A stretch of 63,404 nt of DNA from a gamma proteobacterium symbiont of Ctena orbiculata (GCA_003058525.1 QBVD01000026.1:1-63404); one strand, 5' to 3'; shown: positions 21,324 through 31,699, numbered from the stretch's first letter. The notes: generated from the letters alone by a model not told the origin. Numbers and translations: made by a program.

Positions 21324-22137
21324 CCTTTATTACATCCTGTTCGAAATAGTAAATGCCGATTCCGGCCTGTTTACGGCCGGTGCCATCGACATCAGGGTTG
21401 AGATCTCGATCGTGTTGAGACAGATACTTGTCGCACTCCACCAACAGGGACTGCGACATTTCAGCACTCATATTGCGAAATTCGATAAGCGCCTCTATGG
21501 GGAGGTTATCGTACGCGACCTTGCGCTGAAAATAGGGAGTTCGCGAGCCTTGCTGTAAATTATGATCGATGGTGTCAATCAATAGTTGCACGTCCGTTCC
21601 CAGAATATGCAGTTTTCCTGTCTCGCCTGTACGCGGAACATAGCCATCGCTGAGGAGCGTGATTTTACCGCTCTCATCCTTGGCGATGGTGCCCACCCTG
21701 ATCAGTTCGTCGTAGATCGCACGGGGCGGTACATCACCGCTGTGTTCCTTGACCAGTTTACTGAAGCTCGCCTTCCCTTTGTCGAAGTAGAGCGGCGCCG
21801 GGGTGCCTTTCTTGGTTTGGAAGCGGGGATCACGCAGCCAACCTGAAATGACCCTGGCGGCGCGGTTATATTGATGCGCAATGGCGCTATCGTCGGGGGT
21901 GTCGATTTTTTGTAATCGGCTTACCTCTTTACGGGTTAGCCCTGTAATGACAGATACTCTGGAAACCGTCTGTTTTCGGCCGGGGATACCAAACTCCTTG
22001 GATGCCACGTCCATAAAGGTCCATTTGCTCAGATCGGCAAAATCTCCATAAGTAAAGCCGTTTCGCAGCATCAGCCTGACCAGCGGTCTGAGCAGCTTGA
22101 GAATGGATGCAGTAAGTGTTTTGCGAATCTCGTCCAT
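21316..22137 (-). CDS. DUF6502 family protein
   Basis: A 273-residue soluble protein matching the DUF6502 family as I recall it. Residues 30-80 (TYGDFADLSKWTFMDVASKE, then SRVSVITGLTRKEVSRL) look like a winged-helix or helix-turn-helix region, so a regulatory role is possible. It is upstream of, and overlaps, the DUF5666 lipoprotein gene. The pair sits between mreB and gatC, which in other Gammaproteobacteria are often direct divergent neighbours. Confidence 0.72.
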   Translation of the reverse strand: MDEIRKTLTASILKLLRPLVRLMLRNGFTYGDFADLSKWTFMDVASKEFGIPGRKQTVSRVSVITGLTRKEVSRLQKIDTPDDSAIAHQYNRAARVISGWLRDPRFQTKKGTPAPLYFDKGKASFSKLVKEHSGDVPPRAIYDELIRVGTIAKDESGKITLLSDGYVPRTGETGKLHILGTDVQLLIDTIDHNLQQGSRTPYFQRKVAYDNLPIEALIEFRNMSAEMSQSLLVECDKYLSQHDRDLNPDVDGTGRKQAGIGIYYFEQDVIKDE

Positions 22138-22649
22138 GGGCGTTAATTACCGGGTGATTCTGTTTATCAATTTATCTGACTACTCTATATCCCAGCTATG
22201 TCTGGATGTCGTTGATATTTATCGCCTGTCAGGCTGGTTTTTTTTGTTACTGTAGTTTCCATCCGAACCGTTCAGCTGAACGCCATGCTGCATTATCGCC
22301 AGCAGGGCAGTCAGTGCCTGGTGTTGGGAATTATATCCCAATGCCTTCCTGAATTGAATTGTAGACCTAGTTGTCACTTTTCAGAAGTTGAATTTGGATC
22401 ACACTTTAATGTGAAGCATTAACTTCCTGTTTTTTTAACATTTATAAGAATTCCACCTAAATTAATGTCCTGCTTGGCCCTGTGGATCTCAGGTATCAGC
22501 CAGGGAACGATGATCTGATTCTCAACGGGTATATGCTCGATCCGAAGACCCAACTACATCCTTTATTGGGCCATTTCCAGTTCAATCATCATGTATCGGC
22601 GCGGAGAATATGGTAGATTTGCCCATTTTTCAGAGCAGGTAGCAGGCGG
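22138..22649. other. Divergent intergenic region between DUF6502 gene and gatC
   Basis: No gene is supported in these 512 bases. It must hold promoters for both flanking operons. An inverted repeat TCACA-CTTTAA-TGTGA occurs near 22400; its half-site order is opposite to the CRP consensus, so I do not assign it. Confidence 0.5.
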
Positions 22650-22937
22650 ATGTCTCTAGATAAGTCCGATGTCGAAAAAATTGCCCATCTGGCACGGATG
22701 GCCCTCGATGAGTCGCAGATCGATGCCTATGTCGAGGATCTCAGCAATATTCTCGATCTGGTGGAGCAGTTGGAAGCGGCGAATACCGATGCCATCGAGC
22801 CGATGTCCCATCCGCTCCACATGGCCCAACGCATGCGGTCGGATGAGGTGACCGAAGGCGATTGCCGTGAGGCCAACCAGGCTGTAGCGCCCAAGACTGA
22901 AAACGGCCTCTATCTGGTACCAAAGGTCATCGAATAA
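22650..22937 (+). CDS. gatC: Asp-tRNA(Asn)/Glu-tRNA(Gln) amidotransferase subunit C
   Basis: A 95-residue subunit of the GatCAB amidotransferase, which converts misacylated Glu-tRNA(Gln) and Asp-tRNA(Asn) to the correct amides. GatC wraps around and stabilises GatA. The motif VEKIAHLARMALDE at residue 8 and EPMSHPLHMAQRMRSDEV near 60 are typical. It starts the gatCAB operon. Confidence 0.96.
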   Translation: MSLDKSDVEKIAHLARMALDESQIDAYVEDLSNILDLVEQLEAANTDAIEPMSHPLHMAQRMRSDEVTEGDCREANQAVAPKTENGLYLVPKVIE

Positions 22938-23003
22938 CGGGCCCCGAGAATATGACCGGTCTGACCGTAATCTCTCAGATATTGATTGGACACAAATCAT
23001 ACT

Positions 23004-24458
23004 ATGCATAGTAAAACCATTGCTGAACTGGGCGCCGCAATGCAAGCCGGAGAGTTCTCCAGCGTTGAACTGACACGCCATTTTATCGAGCGCATCGAGC
23101 GGTTGAACGGAGATCTCAATGCCCTGATCACCCCTACCCCGGATCAGGCGCTGGCGGAGGCCGAAGCCGCTGACAGGGTTATCAGGTCCGGGCAGGCCGG
23201 TCCCCTGACCGGGATTCCCCTGGTGCAGAAGGACATCTTCTGTACCAAAGGTGTGAAGACCAGCTGTGGTTCCAGGATGCTGGATAGTTTCGTCTCACCC
23301 TATGATGCGACGGTAGTGGAGAGGCTGAAACAGGCCGGCACGGTCACCCTGGGCAAGGCCAACATGGATGAGTTCGCCATGGGGTCTTCCAATGAAACCA
23401 GTTACTATGGGCCAGTACGCAATCCATGGGACCGGGACAGGGTGCCGGGAGGCTCGTCAGGGGGATCTGCTGCGGCAGTAGCCGCGAGGCTTGCAGTTGC
23501 CGGTACCGGTACCGATACCGGTGGTTCCATTCGCCAGCCGGCGGCACTGTGCGGTATTACGGGTCTCAAACCGACCTATGGACGGGTTTCCCGCTTTGGC
23601 ATGATCGCCTTTGCCTCAAGTCTCGATCAGGCGGGCCCGATGACCAGCAGCGCCGAGGATGCCGCTATGCTGCTGCAGGCGATGGCGGGATTCGATTCCA
23701 GGGATTCAACCTGTGCCGATCAACCCGTGCCTGACTATTCGGCTACGCTGAACGACTCTTTGCGGGGACTGAAAATCGGTCTCCCCCGAGAGTATTTCGA
23801 CGCGGGACTGGACAGCGCCGTTGCGGCATCCATCGATGGTGCGATCGATCTTTACAAACAGCTGGGCGCCGAAGTGGTCGACATCAGCCTGCCAAATACG
23901 GCCTTGGCGGTGCCGACCTACTACGTGGTTGCGCCGGCAGAGTGCTCATCCAATCTATCCCGTTTCGACGGCGTACGTTTCGGTTATCGCTGTGAAGACC
24001 CAAAGGATCTGGAAGATCTCTATAAGCGTTCCCGGGGAGAGGGCTTCGGCGCAGAGGTCAAGCGCCGTATCCTGATCGGCACCTACGCCCTTTCCGCCGG
24101 TTACTACGATGCCTACTATCTGAAAGCGCAGAAAACCAGACATCTCATATCCGACGATTTCAAGCGGGCCTTTGAAACGGTCGACGTAATCATGGGTCCG
24201 ACCACGCCGACGACCGCCTTTGCGCTGGGCGAAAAGACCGATGACCCGGTGACCATGTACCTGAACGATATCTACACCATCGCCACCAATCTGGCCGGGC
24301 TGCCGGGGATATCCATTCCGGTGCAGCCGGTCGGCGGATTGCCTGTCGGGTTGCAGATAATCGGCAACTATTTCACCGAAGGAAAACTACTGAATGTGGC
24401 TCACCGGCTTCAGGCGGAGACGAATTGGCACCTTCAGACGGCTGAAGGCTTTGCATGA
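23004..24458 (+). CDS. gatA: Asp-tRNA(Asn)/Glu-tRNA(Gln) amidotransferase subunit A
   Basis: The glutaminase subunit of GatCAB, amidase-signature family, 484 residues from ATG 23004. The Ser-cisSer-Lys triad is seen in VQKDIFC (Lys near 76) and [15 protein letters not shown] (near 150) with [12 protein letters not shown]. The ammonia released passes to GatB. A TTG at 22986 in the same frame is a less likely start, since the family begins near MHSKTIAEL. Confidence 0.97.
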   Translation: MHSKTIAELGAAMQAGEFSSVELTRHFIERIERLNGDLNALITPTPDQALAEAEAADRVIRSGQAGPLTGIPLVQKDIFCTKGVKTSCGSRMLDSFVSPYDATVVERLKQAGTVTLGKANMDEFAMGSSNETSYYGPVRNPWDRDRVPGGSSGGSAAAVAARLAVAGTGTDTGGSIRQPAALCGITGLKPTYGRVSRFGMIAFASSLDQAGPMTSSAEDAAMLLQAMAGFDSRDSTCADQPVPDYSATLNDSLRGLKIGLPREYFDAGLDSAVAASIDGAIDLYKQLGAEVVDISLPNTALAVPTYYVVAPAECSSNLSRFDGVRFGYRCEDPKDLEDLYKRSRGEGFGAEVKRRILIGTYALSAGYYDAYYLKAQKTRHLISDDFKRAFETVDVIMGPTTPTTAFALGEKTDDPVTMYLNDIYTIATNLAGLPGISIPVQPVGGLPVGLQIIGNYFTEGKLLNVAHRLQAETNWHLQTAEGFA

Positions 24459-24535
24459 GTTTGGGCCGATCGGATGAGTGCTATCGGTCCCTGACTGGTC
24501 AAAGGCATCAAATCAAACAGTTTTAGAGAAAAGAT

Positions 24536-25969
24536 ATGCAGTGGGAAACCGTTATCGGGCTTGAGATTCATACTCAACTGGCGACCAGGTCAAAGATCTT
24601 CTCCGGCGCCTCGACCGCCTATGGTGCGGATCCAAACACCCAGGCCTGTATCATCGATCTGGGTTTTCCCGGTGTACTGCCGGTGCTGAATGAGTCGGCG
24701 GTGGATATGGCGCTCAAGTTCGGTATTGCGGTGAATGCCGAGATTGCGCCTCGATCCATATTCGCGCGCAAGAATTACTTCTATCCCGATCTTCCCAAGG
24801 GTTACCAGATCAGCCAGTTTGAGCTGCCGATTGTCGGCAAGGGCTCCATCGGCATAGATCTGGAGGATGGCACGCATAAAGTGATCGGGATAACCCGTGC
24901 ACACCTTGAAGAGGATGCGGGAAAGTCATTGCACGAGGATTTCCATGGTATGAGCGGGATCGATCTCAACCGCACCGGTACTCCGCTGCTGGAGATCGTA
25001 TCAGAGCCTGACATGCGCTCCATCAGGGAGGCGGTGGCCTATGCCCGCAGGATCCATCAACTGGTGGTCTATCTCGGGATCTGTGACGGCAACATGCAGG
25101 AGGGCTCATTCAGGGTCGATGCCAATATCTCTATTCGGCCCTACGGCCAGGAGGTCTTCGGCACGCGTACCGAGCTTAAGAACATCAACTCGTTTCGCTT
25201 CATGGAGCGTGCCTTGAATTACGAACTGGAGCGCCAGATCGATCTGATCGAGGGTGGTGGCGAGGTTGTCCAGGAGACCCGGCTGTACGATGCCGATCGG
25301 GACGAAACCCGCTCCATGCGCAGCAAGGAGGAGGCCAACGACTACCGTTATTTTCCCGATCCCGATCTGCTGCCGGTCGAGATCGGCGAGGAGCGACTGC
25401 AACGGGCCAGGCAGGGTATGCCTGAATTGCCGGATCAGAAGCGGCAGCGCTTTGAATCAGAATACAAGCTGAGTGCAACGGATGCACTGACGCTGACCCA
25501 GAGTCGGGCATTGGCCGATTACTATGAGCAAGTGGTTGCAAGCGGCGGTGAGGCCAAGATGGCAGCCAACTGGGTTACCGTTGATTTAGCTGGCGCGCTG
25601 AACAAAGCGGGACTTGAGCTAGTGCAATCACCAGTCAGTCCGGATCAACTCGGTGGGTTAGTCAAACGCATTGCGGATAAAACGATTACCGGCAAGCTCG
25701 CGAAACAAGTATTCGAGGGAATCTGGAACGGTGAGGGCGATGCGGATGCCGTGATCGACGCAAGAGGACTCAAACCGATCACAGACAGTGGTCTAATTGA
25801 AAAGATTATCGATGAGGTGATCGCCGCCAATCCCAAGCAGGTGGAACAGTTCAAGGCGGGTAAGGAGAAACTGCTCGGTTTCTTCGTCGGGCAGGTGATG
25901 AAGCAGACCCAGGGCAAGGCCAATCCGGGGCAGGTCAACAAGATCTTGATGGCTAAGTTAAAAGATTGA
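24536..25969 (+). CDS. gatB: Asp-tRNA(Asn)/Glu-tRNA(Gln) amidotransferase subunit B
   Basis: The tRNA-binding kinase/transamidase subunit, 477 residues. The N-terminal [20 protein letters not shown] and the [18 protein letters not shown] segment are diagnostic, with a C-terminal YqeY-like tail domain ending in [17 protein letters not shown]. Third gene of gatCAB, 77 bases after gatA. Confidence 0.97.
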   Translation: MQWETVIGLEIHTQLATRSKIFSGASTAYGADPNTQACIIDLGFPGVLPVLNESAVDMALKFGIAVNAEIAPRSIFARKNYFYPDLPKGYQISQFELPIVGKGSIGIDLEDGTHKVIGITRAHLEEDAGKSLHEDFHGMSGIDLNRTGTPLLEIVSEPDMRSIREAVAYARRIHQLVVYLGICDGNMQEGSFRVDANISIRPYGQEVFGTRTELKNINSFRFMERALNYELERQIDLIEGGGEVVQETRLYDADRDETRSMRSKEEANDYRYFPDPDLLPVEIGEERLQRARQGMPELPDQKRQRFESEYKLSATDALTLTQSRALADYYEQVVASGGEAKMAANWVTVDLAGALNKAGLELVQSPVSPDQLGGLVKRIADKTITGKLAKQVFEGIWNGEGDADAVIDARGLKPITDSGLIEKIIDEVIAANPKQVEQFKAGKEKLLGFFVGQVMKQTQGKANPGQVNKILMAKLKD

Positions 25970-26034
25970 TCGGCGATGGGGCTGCCTGTCATCGATGAAA
26001 CACTGTGATGATATAAGGTGAAAAGGTATCCGTG

Positions 26035-28260
26035 ATGCAGGAATCTGTGGCAAGACGTATGAGATGGATTCTGGTGTCACTTATTTTACTTTCTCCCGTA
26101 ATCACAACCGCTGCAATCTGGCAGGACATGGATACATCTGAACTGGCGGCAAAAGGTCTCGACCCGTCATCCGTTTACTATCGCCGACTGGGGGCGGACA
26201 GCTCCGCGTTGAGGCAAAGGCTGCTGCAGGCGCCGTTGCAGGATACAAGTTCTTCCGGCATTGAACTTGAGCTGCCGCTGCCCTATGGATCGATGCAGCG
26301 CTACGCCGTTGAGGAGTCACCGGTGATGGCTGAATCGCTGGCTCACCGCTATCCGGAAATACGCACATACAGGGTGAGGGGAGTGGACGATGCCGCCAGT
26401 AGCGGGCGCCTGGATCTGACACCGCATGGCTTTCATGCCATGCTTACAACGCCGGCAGGGACTGTGTATATCGATCCGGACGGGGAAGGTGGCTATCGGA
26501 GTTATTACAAGCGGGATTATGCGGCTGTACAAGGTGATCGATTATCTCCCTTGGTCTGTATGCATCGCGATGGTCAACCGGAGAGTGATCATTTGGCCAC
26601 AGTGTTTTCGCAAACCCTGGCAAGCAGAACTGTCAGTGGCGCACATCGCCGGGTCTATCGCCTCGCCGTGGCGGCAACAGGTGAATACAGCGCTTTTTTT
26701 GGCGGTACTGTCAGTGCCGCCCTGGCGCAAATCGTCACCACGATCAATCGGGTGAACCAGATCTATGGCCGTGACCTGGCCGTACAGTTTCAACTGGTGG
26801 GGAATAACGACCGCATTATCTTTACCGATCCAAACTCGGATCCTTACACCCAGACTGCTGCCGGTATCGGTTTGATGCTGATCGAGAATCAGCAGCAACT
26901 CGATTTCATGCTGGGCGCGGACAGCTATGACATCGGCATTCTGTTCGGCACGGTCGGTGGCGGATTGGCCAGCGTGGGTTCCCTATGCACAATCTACAAA
27001 GCTCAGGCCTATACCGGTACACCAATGCCGGATAGCGACGGCTTCTATATCGACTTTGTCGCTCACGAACTGGGCCATCAATTGAATGCAACGCACTCAT
27101 TCAATGGCACTACGGCGAGTTGCGGTGGTGTCAACAGAGTGGCAAGTGCCGCAGTGGAACCGGGTAGTGGTTCAACCATCATGAGTTATGCCGGCATTTG
27201 TGCCGAGGAGAACCTGCAGGCCAATTCTGACGCCACCTTTCATGCCGTCAGCATTCAGCAGATGAACGATTTTATCACCCATGGCGAAGGCAATCAGTGC
27301 GGTCAGTTGACAGTCACGGGAAACAGCGCCCCGAGTGTCGATGCAGGCCAGGAAGGCGATGACGGCAGTCTCAGCATACCTGCCGCAACACCTTTCATGC
27401 TGAATGGCATGGCAAGTGACGTGGACGGGGACAACCTCTCCTATCAATGGGACGGGATGGATGCGGGGGGTGTTGCCGGTGCAACGGATGCATCAACCAT
27501 TGGCACCGATCTGCCCGACGGCAGCAATCCGTTGTTCAGATCATTTCTGCCTAAACAAACTGCAGTGCGCTATTTCCCACGATTGAGTCAATTACTGACA
27601 CGACAGGAGGATATCGGTGAGACCCTGCCTCAATCCGGTCGAACACTCAATTTCAGACTGACTGTGAGGGATGGTGAAAGTGGTGTCGCCAACGATGATA
27701 TCACTATTCAGGTGGATGGCGATCAAGGGCCCTTCAGGATAACCGGTGGGGATTTGAACCGTTCGTCTACCTATATGGGTGGTGGCTCGCATACCCTTGA
27801 ATGGTCAACCGCGGGCACCGAGGCAAGCTGCCCAACCGTACATGTCTCACTCCTTAGTCTGAGTTCAGGCAATCCACCTGCAACATTCTGCAATATGCAC
27901 GACAGCGGATTCGACCAGTTGTACCTGGGCGAGTTTTCCAATAGCGGTTCCGCCAACATCGTACTGCCGAATGTCTCTGTTGAGTATGCCCGTGTCATGC
28001 TCAGTTGCTCGGATAATATATTCTTCGCACTCTCCGATGCCACGCTAAGCATTGCAAGTGCAGAGGCAGCCCTTGGTAATGACTGTCAGCCGTTGGACGG
28101 AGAAGATCTGGAACATGGTGCGATCTTCAACGATGCTGACGGGGCGGAAAAGTTTGATAGCCCTGGTGGTGGCGGCCAACTGTTCTGGATACTTTTTGTT
28201 CTGACCTTTGGCGCTGTCTATCATTCGGCTCACTCAACGAGCAAGCCAGGCCGGACTTAG
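26035..28260 (+). CDS. Secreted reprolysin-like zinc metalloprotease with C-terminal sorting signal
   Basis: A protein of about 741 residues with an N-terminal signal sequence (about 8-27). The metzincin zinc motif HELGHQLNATH is at about 344-354, and a Met-turn IMSYAG follows near 382, as in reprolysin (M12B-like) proteases. Pre-catalytic residues fit a propeptide and the region after 420 looks like beta-sandwich domains. The C-terminus has a GGGG stretch, a hydrophobic helix (QLFWILFVLTFGAVYH) and basic residues, resembling a GlyGly-CTERM tag cleaved by rhombosortase. Start is GTG 26032 or ATG 26035; it lies alone after gatB. Confidence 0.82.
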   Translation: MQESVARRMRWILVSLILLSPVITTAAIWQDMDTSELAAKGLDPSSVYYRRLGADSSALRQRLLQAPLQDTSSSGIELELPLPYGSMQRYAVEESPVMAESLAHRYPEIRTYRVRGVDDAASSGRLDLTPHGFHAMLTTPAGTVYIDPDGEGGYRSYYKRDYAAVQGDRLSPLVCMHRDGQPESDHLATVFSQTLASRTVSGAHRRVYRLAVAATGEYSAFFGGTVSAALAQIVTTINRVNQIYGRDLAVQFQLVGNNDRIIFTDPNSDPYTQTAAGIGLMLIENQQQLDFMLGADSYDIGILFGTVGGGLASVGSLCTIYKAQAYTGTPMPDSDGFYIDFVAHELGHQLNATHSFNGTTASCGGVNRVASAAVEPGSGSTIMSYAGICAEENLQANSDATFHAVSIQQMNDFITHGEGNQCGQLTVTGNSAPSVDAGQEGDDGSLSIPAATPFMLNGMASDVDGDNLSYQWDGMDAGGVAGATDASTIGTDLPDGSNPLFRSFLPKQTAVRYFPRLSQLLTRQEDIGETLPQSGRTLNFRLTVRDGESGVANDDITIQVDGDQGPFRITGGDLNRSSTYMGGGSHTLEWSTAGTEASCPTVHVSLLSLSSGNPPATFCNMHDSGFDQLYLGEFSNSGSANIVLPNVSVEYARVMLSCSDNIFFALSDATLSIASAEAALGNDCQPLDGEDLEHGAIFNDADGAEKFDSPGGGGQLFWILFVLTFGAVYHSAHSTSKPGRT

Positions 28261-28386
28261 TGGAATCCATTGAAGTTTGCGGCTGTTTCCATCTTCCCCA
28301 TAAGCATTGACTATAGATTCAGTTAAGTCTTGCCTGCTTTGTCAGATCGACTGTCGAGCACTCCTCATTTCAACCCTGCACTTTGT

Positions 28387-28451
28387 ATAGTTGTCGCCTA
28401 TGGTTTCGATCAGAATTTGGTCTTGGACAAGATAGATTGCTTGGTGAATAG
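28387..28451 (+). promoter_or_regulatory. Regulon promoter module, copy A (porin)
   Basis: An ATAG-TTGTCGC-CTAT box (28387-28401) is followed by TTGGACAA at 28423 and TGGTGAATAG at 28442. The same elements at the same offsets (0, 36, 55) occur at 30675, 32751 and 36957. If the downstream blocks are the -35 and -10 regions, the box is centred near -65, the usual site of LysR-type activators. The porin start codon is 235 bases from the box start. Confidence 0.75.
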
Positions 28452-28621
28452 TTAAGCGCATGCGATGTCTGGGGTTGCCGGCGGAAAGTCAAAAGGAAAT
28501 GTGTTTTCTCTTCCGATGCTCCATGGGAGCCTGCAAGTAGCTCCCTCCTTAACGGTGGCACACAGGTCGATGTTGCTTGTGGTTGCCAGCCACATCCAAT
28601 CATAGTCAGAGGAGGAATTGC

Positions 28622-30085
28622 ATGTCTATTATCAAGCCTGCGTCAGGTCTATTTGCAGTCTCCATACTCATCTTTTCACAAGGCATTGGTGCGGTAGGAT
28701 TGCCGGCTGTTTCAAATGTTCATCAAGCAAAGGTGTTGCCTGAAACCGGTGAACTGTCCAGTGCCATTACGACTGGTAAACCTGATGTATGGTTGCGTTT
28801 GCGTTACGAGGAGGTGGAGGACGACATTCCCGCCGGCTCTCCACTTGCCGGTACAGAAGATGCCGACCTGTTGAGCCTGCGGGCGGCGCTTGGCTATACC
28901 TCAGCCCGTTTCCACGGCTTCTGGGCGCGGCTGGAGTTGGAACTCAATAGGCGACTGGGCAGCGATAGCGCACTAAACGTTGACGATGACCTAACCTTTC
29001 CCCCTGGCCCGGCGGGTTCGAGAATTGCCGAAGGTCATGCGCTGATACCGGATAATAATTTCGAGGAGATCAACGAGGCCTTCATCGGTTGGCGCAGTGC
29101 AACCGGTGGTTGCCCGAATGCACCTGGCGCCTGCAATGGCCACACCTCATTCAAACTGGGCCGGCAGTCGATCATTTACGATAATCACCGATGGGTGGGT
29201 AACATCGTATGGCGGCAAAATTTTCAGTCATTCGATGCATTTCGTTTTGACAACAGTTCAATCAACAACCTTACCTTTTCATATGCCTATGTTGATCGTG
29301 TAAACAGGCTGTTTGGCGATGACTCCCCGTTCAGGGAGTATGAGATGAATAACTCCCATCTCATAAATGTCGCGTATAAGTTGCCATTCGGAAAGTTGAG
29401 TGGATACGGTTATCTATTGGATTACGATGATAATTCGCGAACGCCTTTTCCTGAAGGTGTCGGTGTCGGACCCGGAATAACCAATTTCGACTCGGATACC
29501 TGGGGTTTGCGATTTACCGGGAAACATAGGCTACATGACAATTTAACCCTGTTGACGGAACTTGAGTGGGCAAATCAGGACCCGAGTGGTGATGCAGCTT
29601 CTAATCTCGATGATAACGATTACACCAATATCGAAATAGGAGGCGTTTTCGATGTGGCGGGTAAGCCGGTGGTGTTAAAGGTTGGGCAAGAGGTGCTGGA
29701 AGGAAATGGAGTCAATGCCTTGCAGACACCCCTTGCAACAGTACACGCCTTCAATGGTTGGACAGATAAATTTGTTGGCGCACCCGGAGGGTCGGCCACG
29801 CCGGCAGGGGGACTGGTGGATACCAGTGTCACCTTGGTCCTGAAAGGTTTGATGTCAAGCGTGATTGGTCCATCAAAGCTGGTTGTCCAATACCACAAAT
29901 TTGAAGCTGATAATGTTATCGGCGGAGTTGACGATTATGGCGATGAATGGGGGGTGTTGTTTGCCAAACCCTTTGATAAAAAGTGGTTGGGTCTTATCAA
30001 GTTTGCCAGTTTTGAGGATGGCGGAGATGGTTTCAGCTTTGACACCGATAAGATTTGGTTGATGGGGCAATACCGTATGAAATAG
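28622..30085 (+). CDS. Outer-membrane porin (alginate-export-like beta-barrel)
   Basis: A 487-residue exported protein. A signal peptide of about 23 residues is followed by alternating beta-strand sequence with many aromatic ends, and the chain closes with WLMGQYRMK, a beta-barrel end close to the C-terminus. Segments such as EINEAFIGWRS, FKLGRQSIIYDNHRWVGN and GWTDKF resemble the alginate-export/porin family. AGAGGAGG precedes ATG 28622. It carries promoter module A, which links it to the thiocyanate hydrolase regulon; I infer that it lets a small anion across the outer membrane. Confidence 0.75.
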   Translation: MSIIKPASGLFAVSILIFSQGIGAVGLPAVSNVHQAKVLPETGELSSAITTGKPDVWLRLRYEEVEDDIPAGSPLAGTEDADLLSLRAALGYTSARFHGFWARLELELNRRLGSDSALNVDDDLTFPPGPAGSRIAEGHALIPDNNFEEINEAFIGWRSATGGCPNAPGACNGHTSFKLGRQSIIYDNHRWVGNIVWRQNFQSFDAFRFDNSSINNLTFSYAYVDRVNRLFGDDSPFREYEMNNSHLINVAYKLPFGKLSGYGYLLDYDDNSRTPFPEGVGVGPGITNFDSDTWGLRFTGKHRLHDNLTLLTELEWANQDPSGDAASNLDDNDYTNIEIGGVFDVAGKPVVLKVGQEVLEGNGVNALQTPLATVHAFNGWTDKFVGAPGGSATPAGGLVDTSVTLVLKGLMSSVIGPSKLVVQYHKFEADNVIGGVDDYGDEWGVLFAKPFDKKWLGLIKFASFEDGGDGFSFDTDKIWLMGQYRMK

Positions 30086-30091
30086 ACAAAA

Positions 30092-30133
30092 GCGTTGTCA
30101 TCACCAACTGCTGGATGCAGTTGGTGACGCAAC
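30092..30133 (+). terminator. Strong hairpin after the porin gene
   Basis: A long stem (GCGTTG, TCACCAACTGC) pairs with (GCAGTTGGTGA, CAACGC-like end) around a TGGAT loop, seven bases after the porin stop. No T run follows, so it is either an imperfect terminator or an RNA-protecting end. Confidence 0.6.
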
Positions 30134-30674
30134 CATTTCTGATGATGGATTTCTATCGACGGTTTAGCGCCACCTTCGGCAGTTTCGCGGTCTTTGGCAT
30201 AGTAAATGCAAATAATCTCCTGGTTATCCGCCATTCTCAGCTATCTGCCCTCACCTGACCTCTTCCTCAAGGTGGGTGTTGTAAGTGAAAACCGCAAATA
30301 GACGCAAATTTAATAAGTCCGCAAATGAAGGCAGGTTTGGCTTTTTTTGACGGTCCTGTATGGAGACCTTAGGTAAGGGTTTATGTTACACCTTATACAT
30401 CTCACTATGGTCAGGTCACTGATTCAGTGGCTGGATACTGTGGGTAATCAGGGCTAAACGTTAGTGAAGCTGACCGCCCCCTGATTAATCCGCCATTTAC
30501 AGTATGGAATTACGATTATTGTCAGAAATAGCTGACTGATATTCGACTGCAAAAAGGCATATCTATTTTTACCGCTTAAGCGCCGTTGGTGCATTTCTGT
30601 AACGGATTTTCGTGATGGTGTATTTCCGTGGGATGCCAATAATGACAATGACTTGCGTAATCATGAGGCTTTCT

Positions 30675-30739
30675 ATAGCCAACTCCTATAGCGTTAATCA
30701 GATTTAGGTCTTGGACAAATAGTGATGCGTGGTAAATAG
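30675..30739 (+). promoter_or_regulatory. Regulon promoter module, copy B (cobalt permease)
   Basis: ATAG-CCAACTC-CTAT (30675-30689), TTGGACAA at 30711 and TGGTAAATAG at 30730. Spacing is identical to copies A, C and D. The box spacer CCAACTC is one base from the CCAACCC spacer of the box in front of the regulator gene. The cbiM-like start codon is 250 bases from the box start. Confidence 0.78.
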
Positions 30740-30924
30740 TTTCATTTAATGGTAGCTGTCTAGACATTATGAAAGATAGCGTCAAACCATATCGGCGCAT
30801 GGGAACGGTAATAATGACTAAGCGGCGATAACCTGAATTATTGAATGCGTATGGCAACGGGAATGGATGTTGCTAATAATCGTTTGACCAGTTGATCCAC
30901 TAAGCATGAGGAGAGGGGGTACAG

Positions 30925-31605
30925 ATGCATATTGAACCAGGCGTTGTCGAAGGCGCAAAAATAGCACTTAGCGTTGTAACGGCCGCAGGCGCGATCGGAT
31001 ATGCGGCCAAACTTGCGTTGAGTACCGTTAAGCAGGATGGTATCACTACGATTGCTATTCGCAGTGTGATCACGACTCTGCTCGTCTTTTGCTTTTTTGA
31101 GGTATTGCCGCATTATCCGGTTGGGGTGTCTGAAGTTCACTTCATCCTTGGCGCAACACTGTTTTTGATCTTTGGTGCAGGGCCTGCAGCGATAGGGTTG
31201 GCAACGGGACTGCTCATCCAAGGGCTTTTGCTGGCGCCGGCTGACTTGCCTCAATACGGTATGAATGTAACCTCTCTACTTGTACCGCTGTTGCTGGTTG
31301 ATGCCTTGGCGCGTCGTCTGATCCCGGCAAAGACCGCCTATAAAGATGTCAAGTATGGGCAGGCACTGGCTCTCTCAACCGCTTATCAGGGTGGTGTTAT
31401 CGCCTGGGTGGCATTCTGGGCATTCTACGGTAACGGTTTCGGTGCCGAGAACCTGATCCAGGTAGGGTCATTCAGTGTTGCATATTTGACGGTCATTGTA
31501 ATAGAACCGCTGCTGGACCTTGCGATTCTTGCAACTGCAAAGTCACTGCATCAACTCAAAGACAGCAAGCTATTTCACTCACGTCTCTATCGTGCAGCTG
31601 TATAA
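30925..31605 (+). CDS. CbiM-like cobalt permease, stand-alone
   Basis: A 226-residue membrane protein with about six hydrophobic segments, resembling the CbiM/NikM family of energy-coupling-factor transporters. It keeps the N-terminal MHI sequence, whose Met-His pair binds the metal in CbiM, and the central GVSEVHFILGATLFLIFGAG block. No CbiN, CbiQ or CbiO partner follows; a strong terminator does. Promoter module B ties it to the cobalt-dependent thiocyanate hydrolase, so I infer cobalt uptake for that enzyme. Nickel is an alternative. GGAGAGGGGG precedes the ATG. Confidence 0.8.
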   Translation: MHIEPGVVEGAKIALSVVTAAGAIGYAAKLALSTVKQDGITTIAIRSVITTLLVFCFFEVLPHYPVGVSEVHFILGATLFLIFGAGPAAIGLATGLLIQGLLLAPADLPQYGMNVTSLLVPLLLVDALARRLIPAKTAYKDVKYGQALALSTAYQGGVIAWVAFWAFYGNGFGAENLIQVGSFSVAYLTVIVIEPLLDLAILATAKSLHQLKDSKLFHSRLYRAAV

Positions 31606-31615
31606 CCTGTAGCAG

Positions 31616-31650
31616 TAAGAGGCCTCCTGACTGGAGGCCTCTTATTTTTG
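31616..31650 (+). terminator. Rho-independent terminator after the cobalt permease gene
   Basis: A perfect 12-base stem TAAGAGGCCTCC - TGACT - GGAGGCCTCTTA is followed by a T run. It lies 10 bases after the stop codon at 31605. Confidence 0.93.
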
Positions 31651-31699
31651 CGTGCCGGAAATCAACCTTGAGTAGTAATGTCAAGTCAGCTGTGTCGGG

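Larger units (their letters stand above)
30086..30924. other. Long non-coding gap between porin and cbiM-like gene
   Basis: No gene is supported in 839 bases. It holds the porin end hairpin, a degenerate AACCGCAAATAGACGCAAAT repeat near 30285 related to the inverted ends of the 61097 element, and regulon promoter module B at 30675. Confidence 0.6.

Noticed and set aside
22398-22416. CRP site in TCACA-N6-TGTGA upstream of gatC
   Set aside because: The half-sites are in the reverse order to the CRP consensus.
28465-28621. Cobalamin riboswitch in the porin or cobalt permease leaders
   Set aside because: Cobalt links made this worth testing, but the conserved B12-box and core segments are not present in any of the four leaders.
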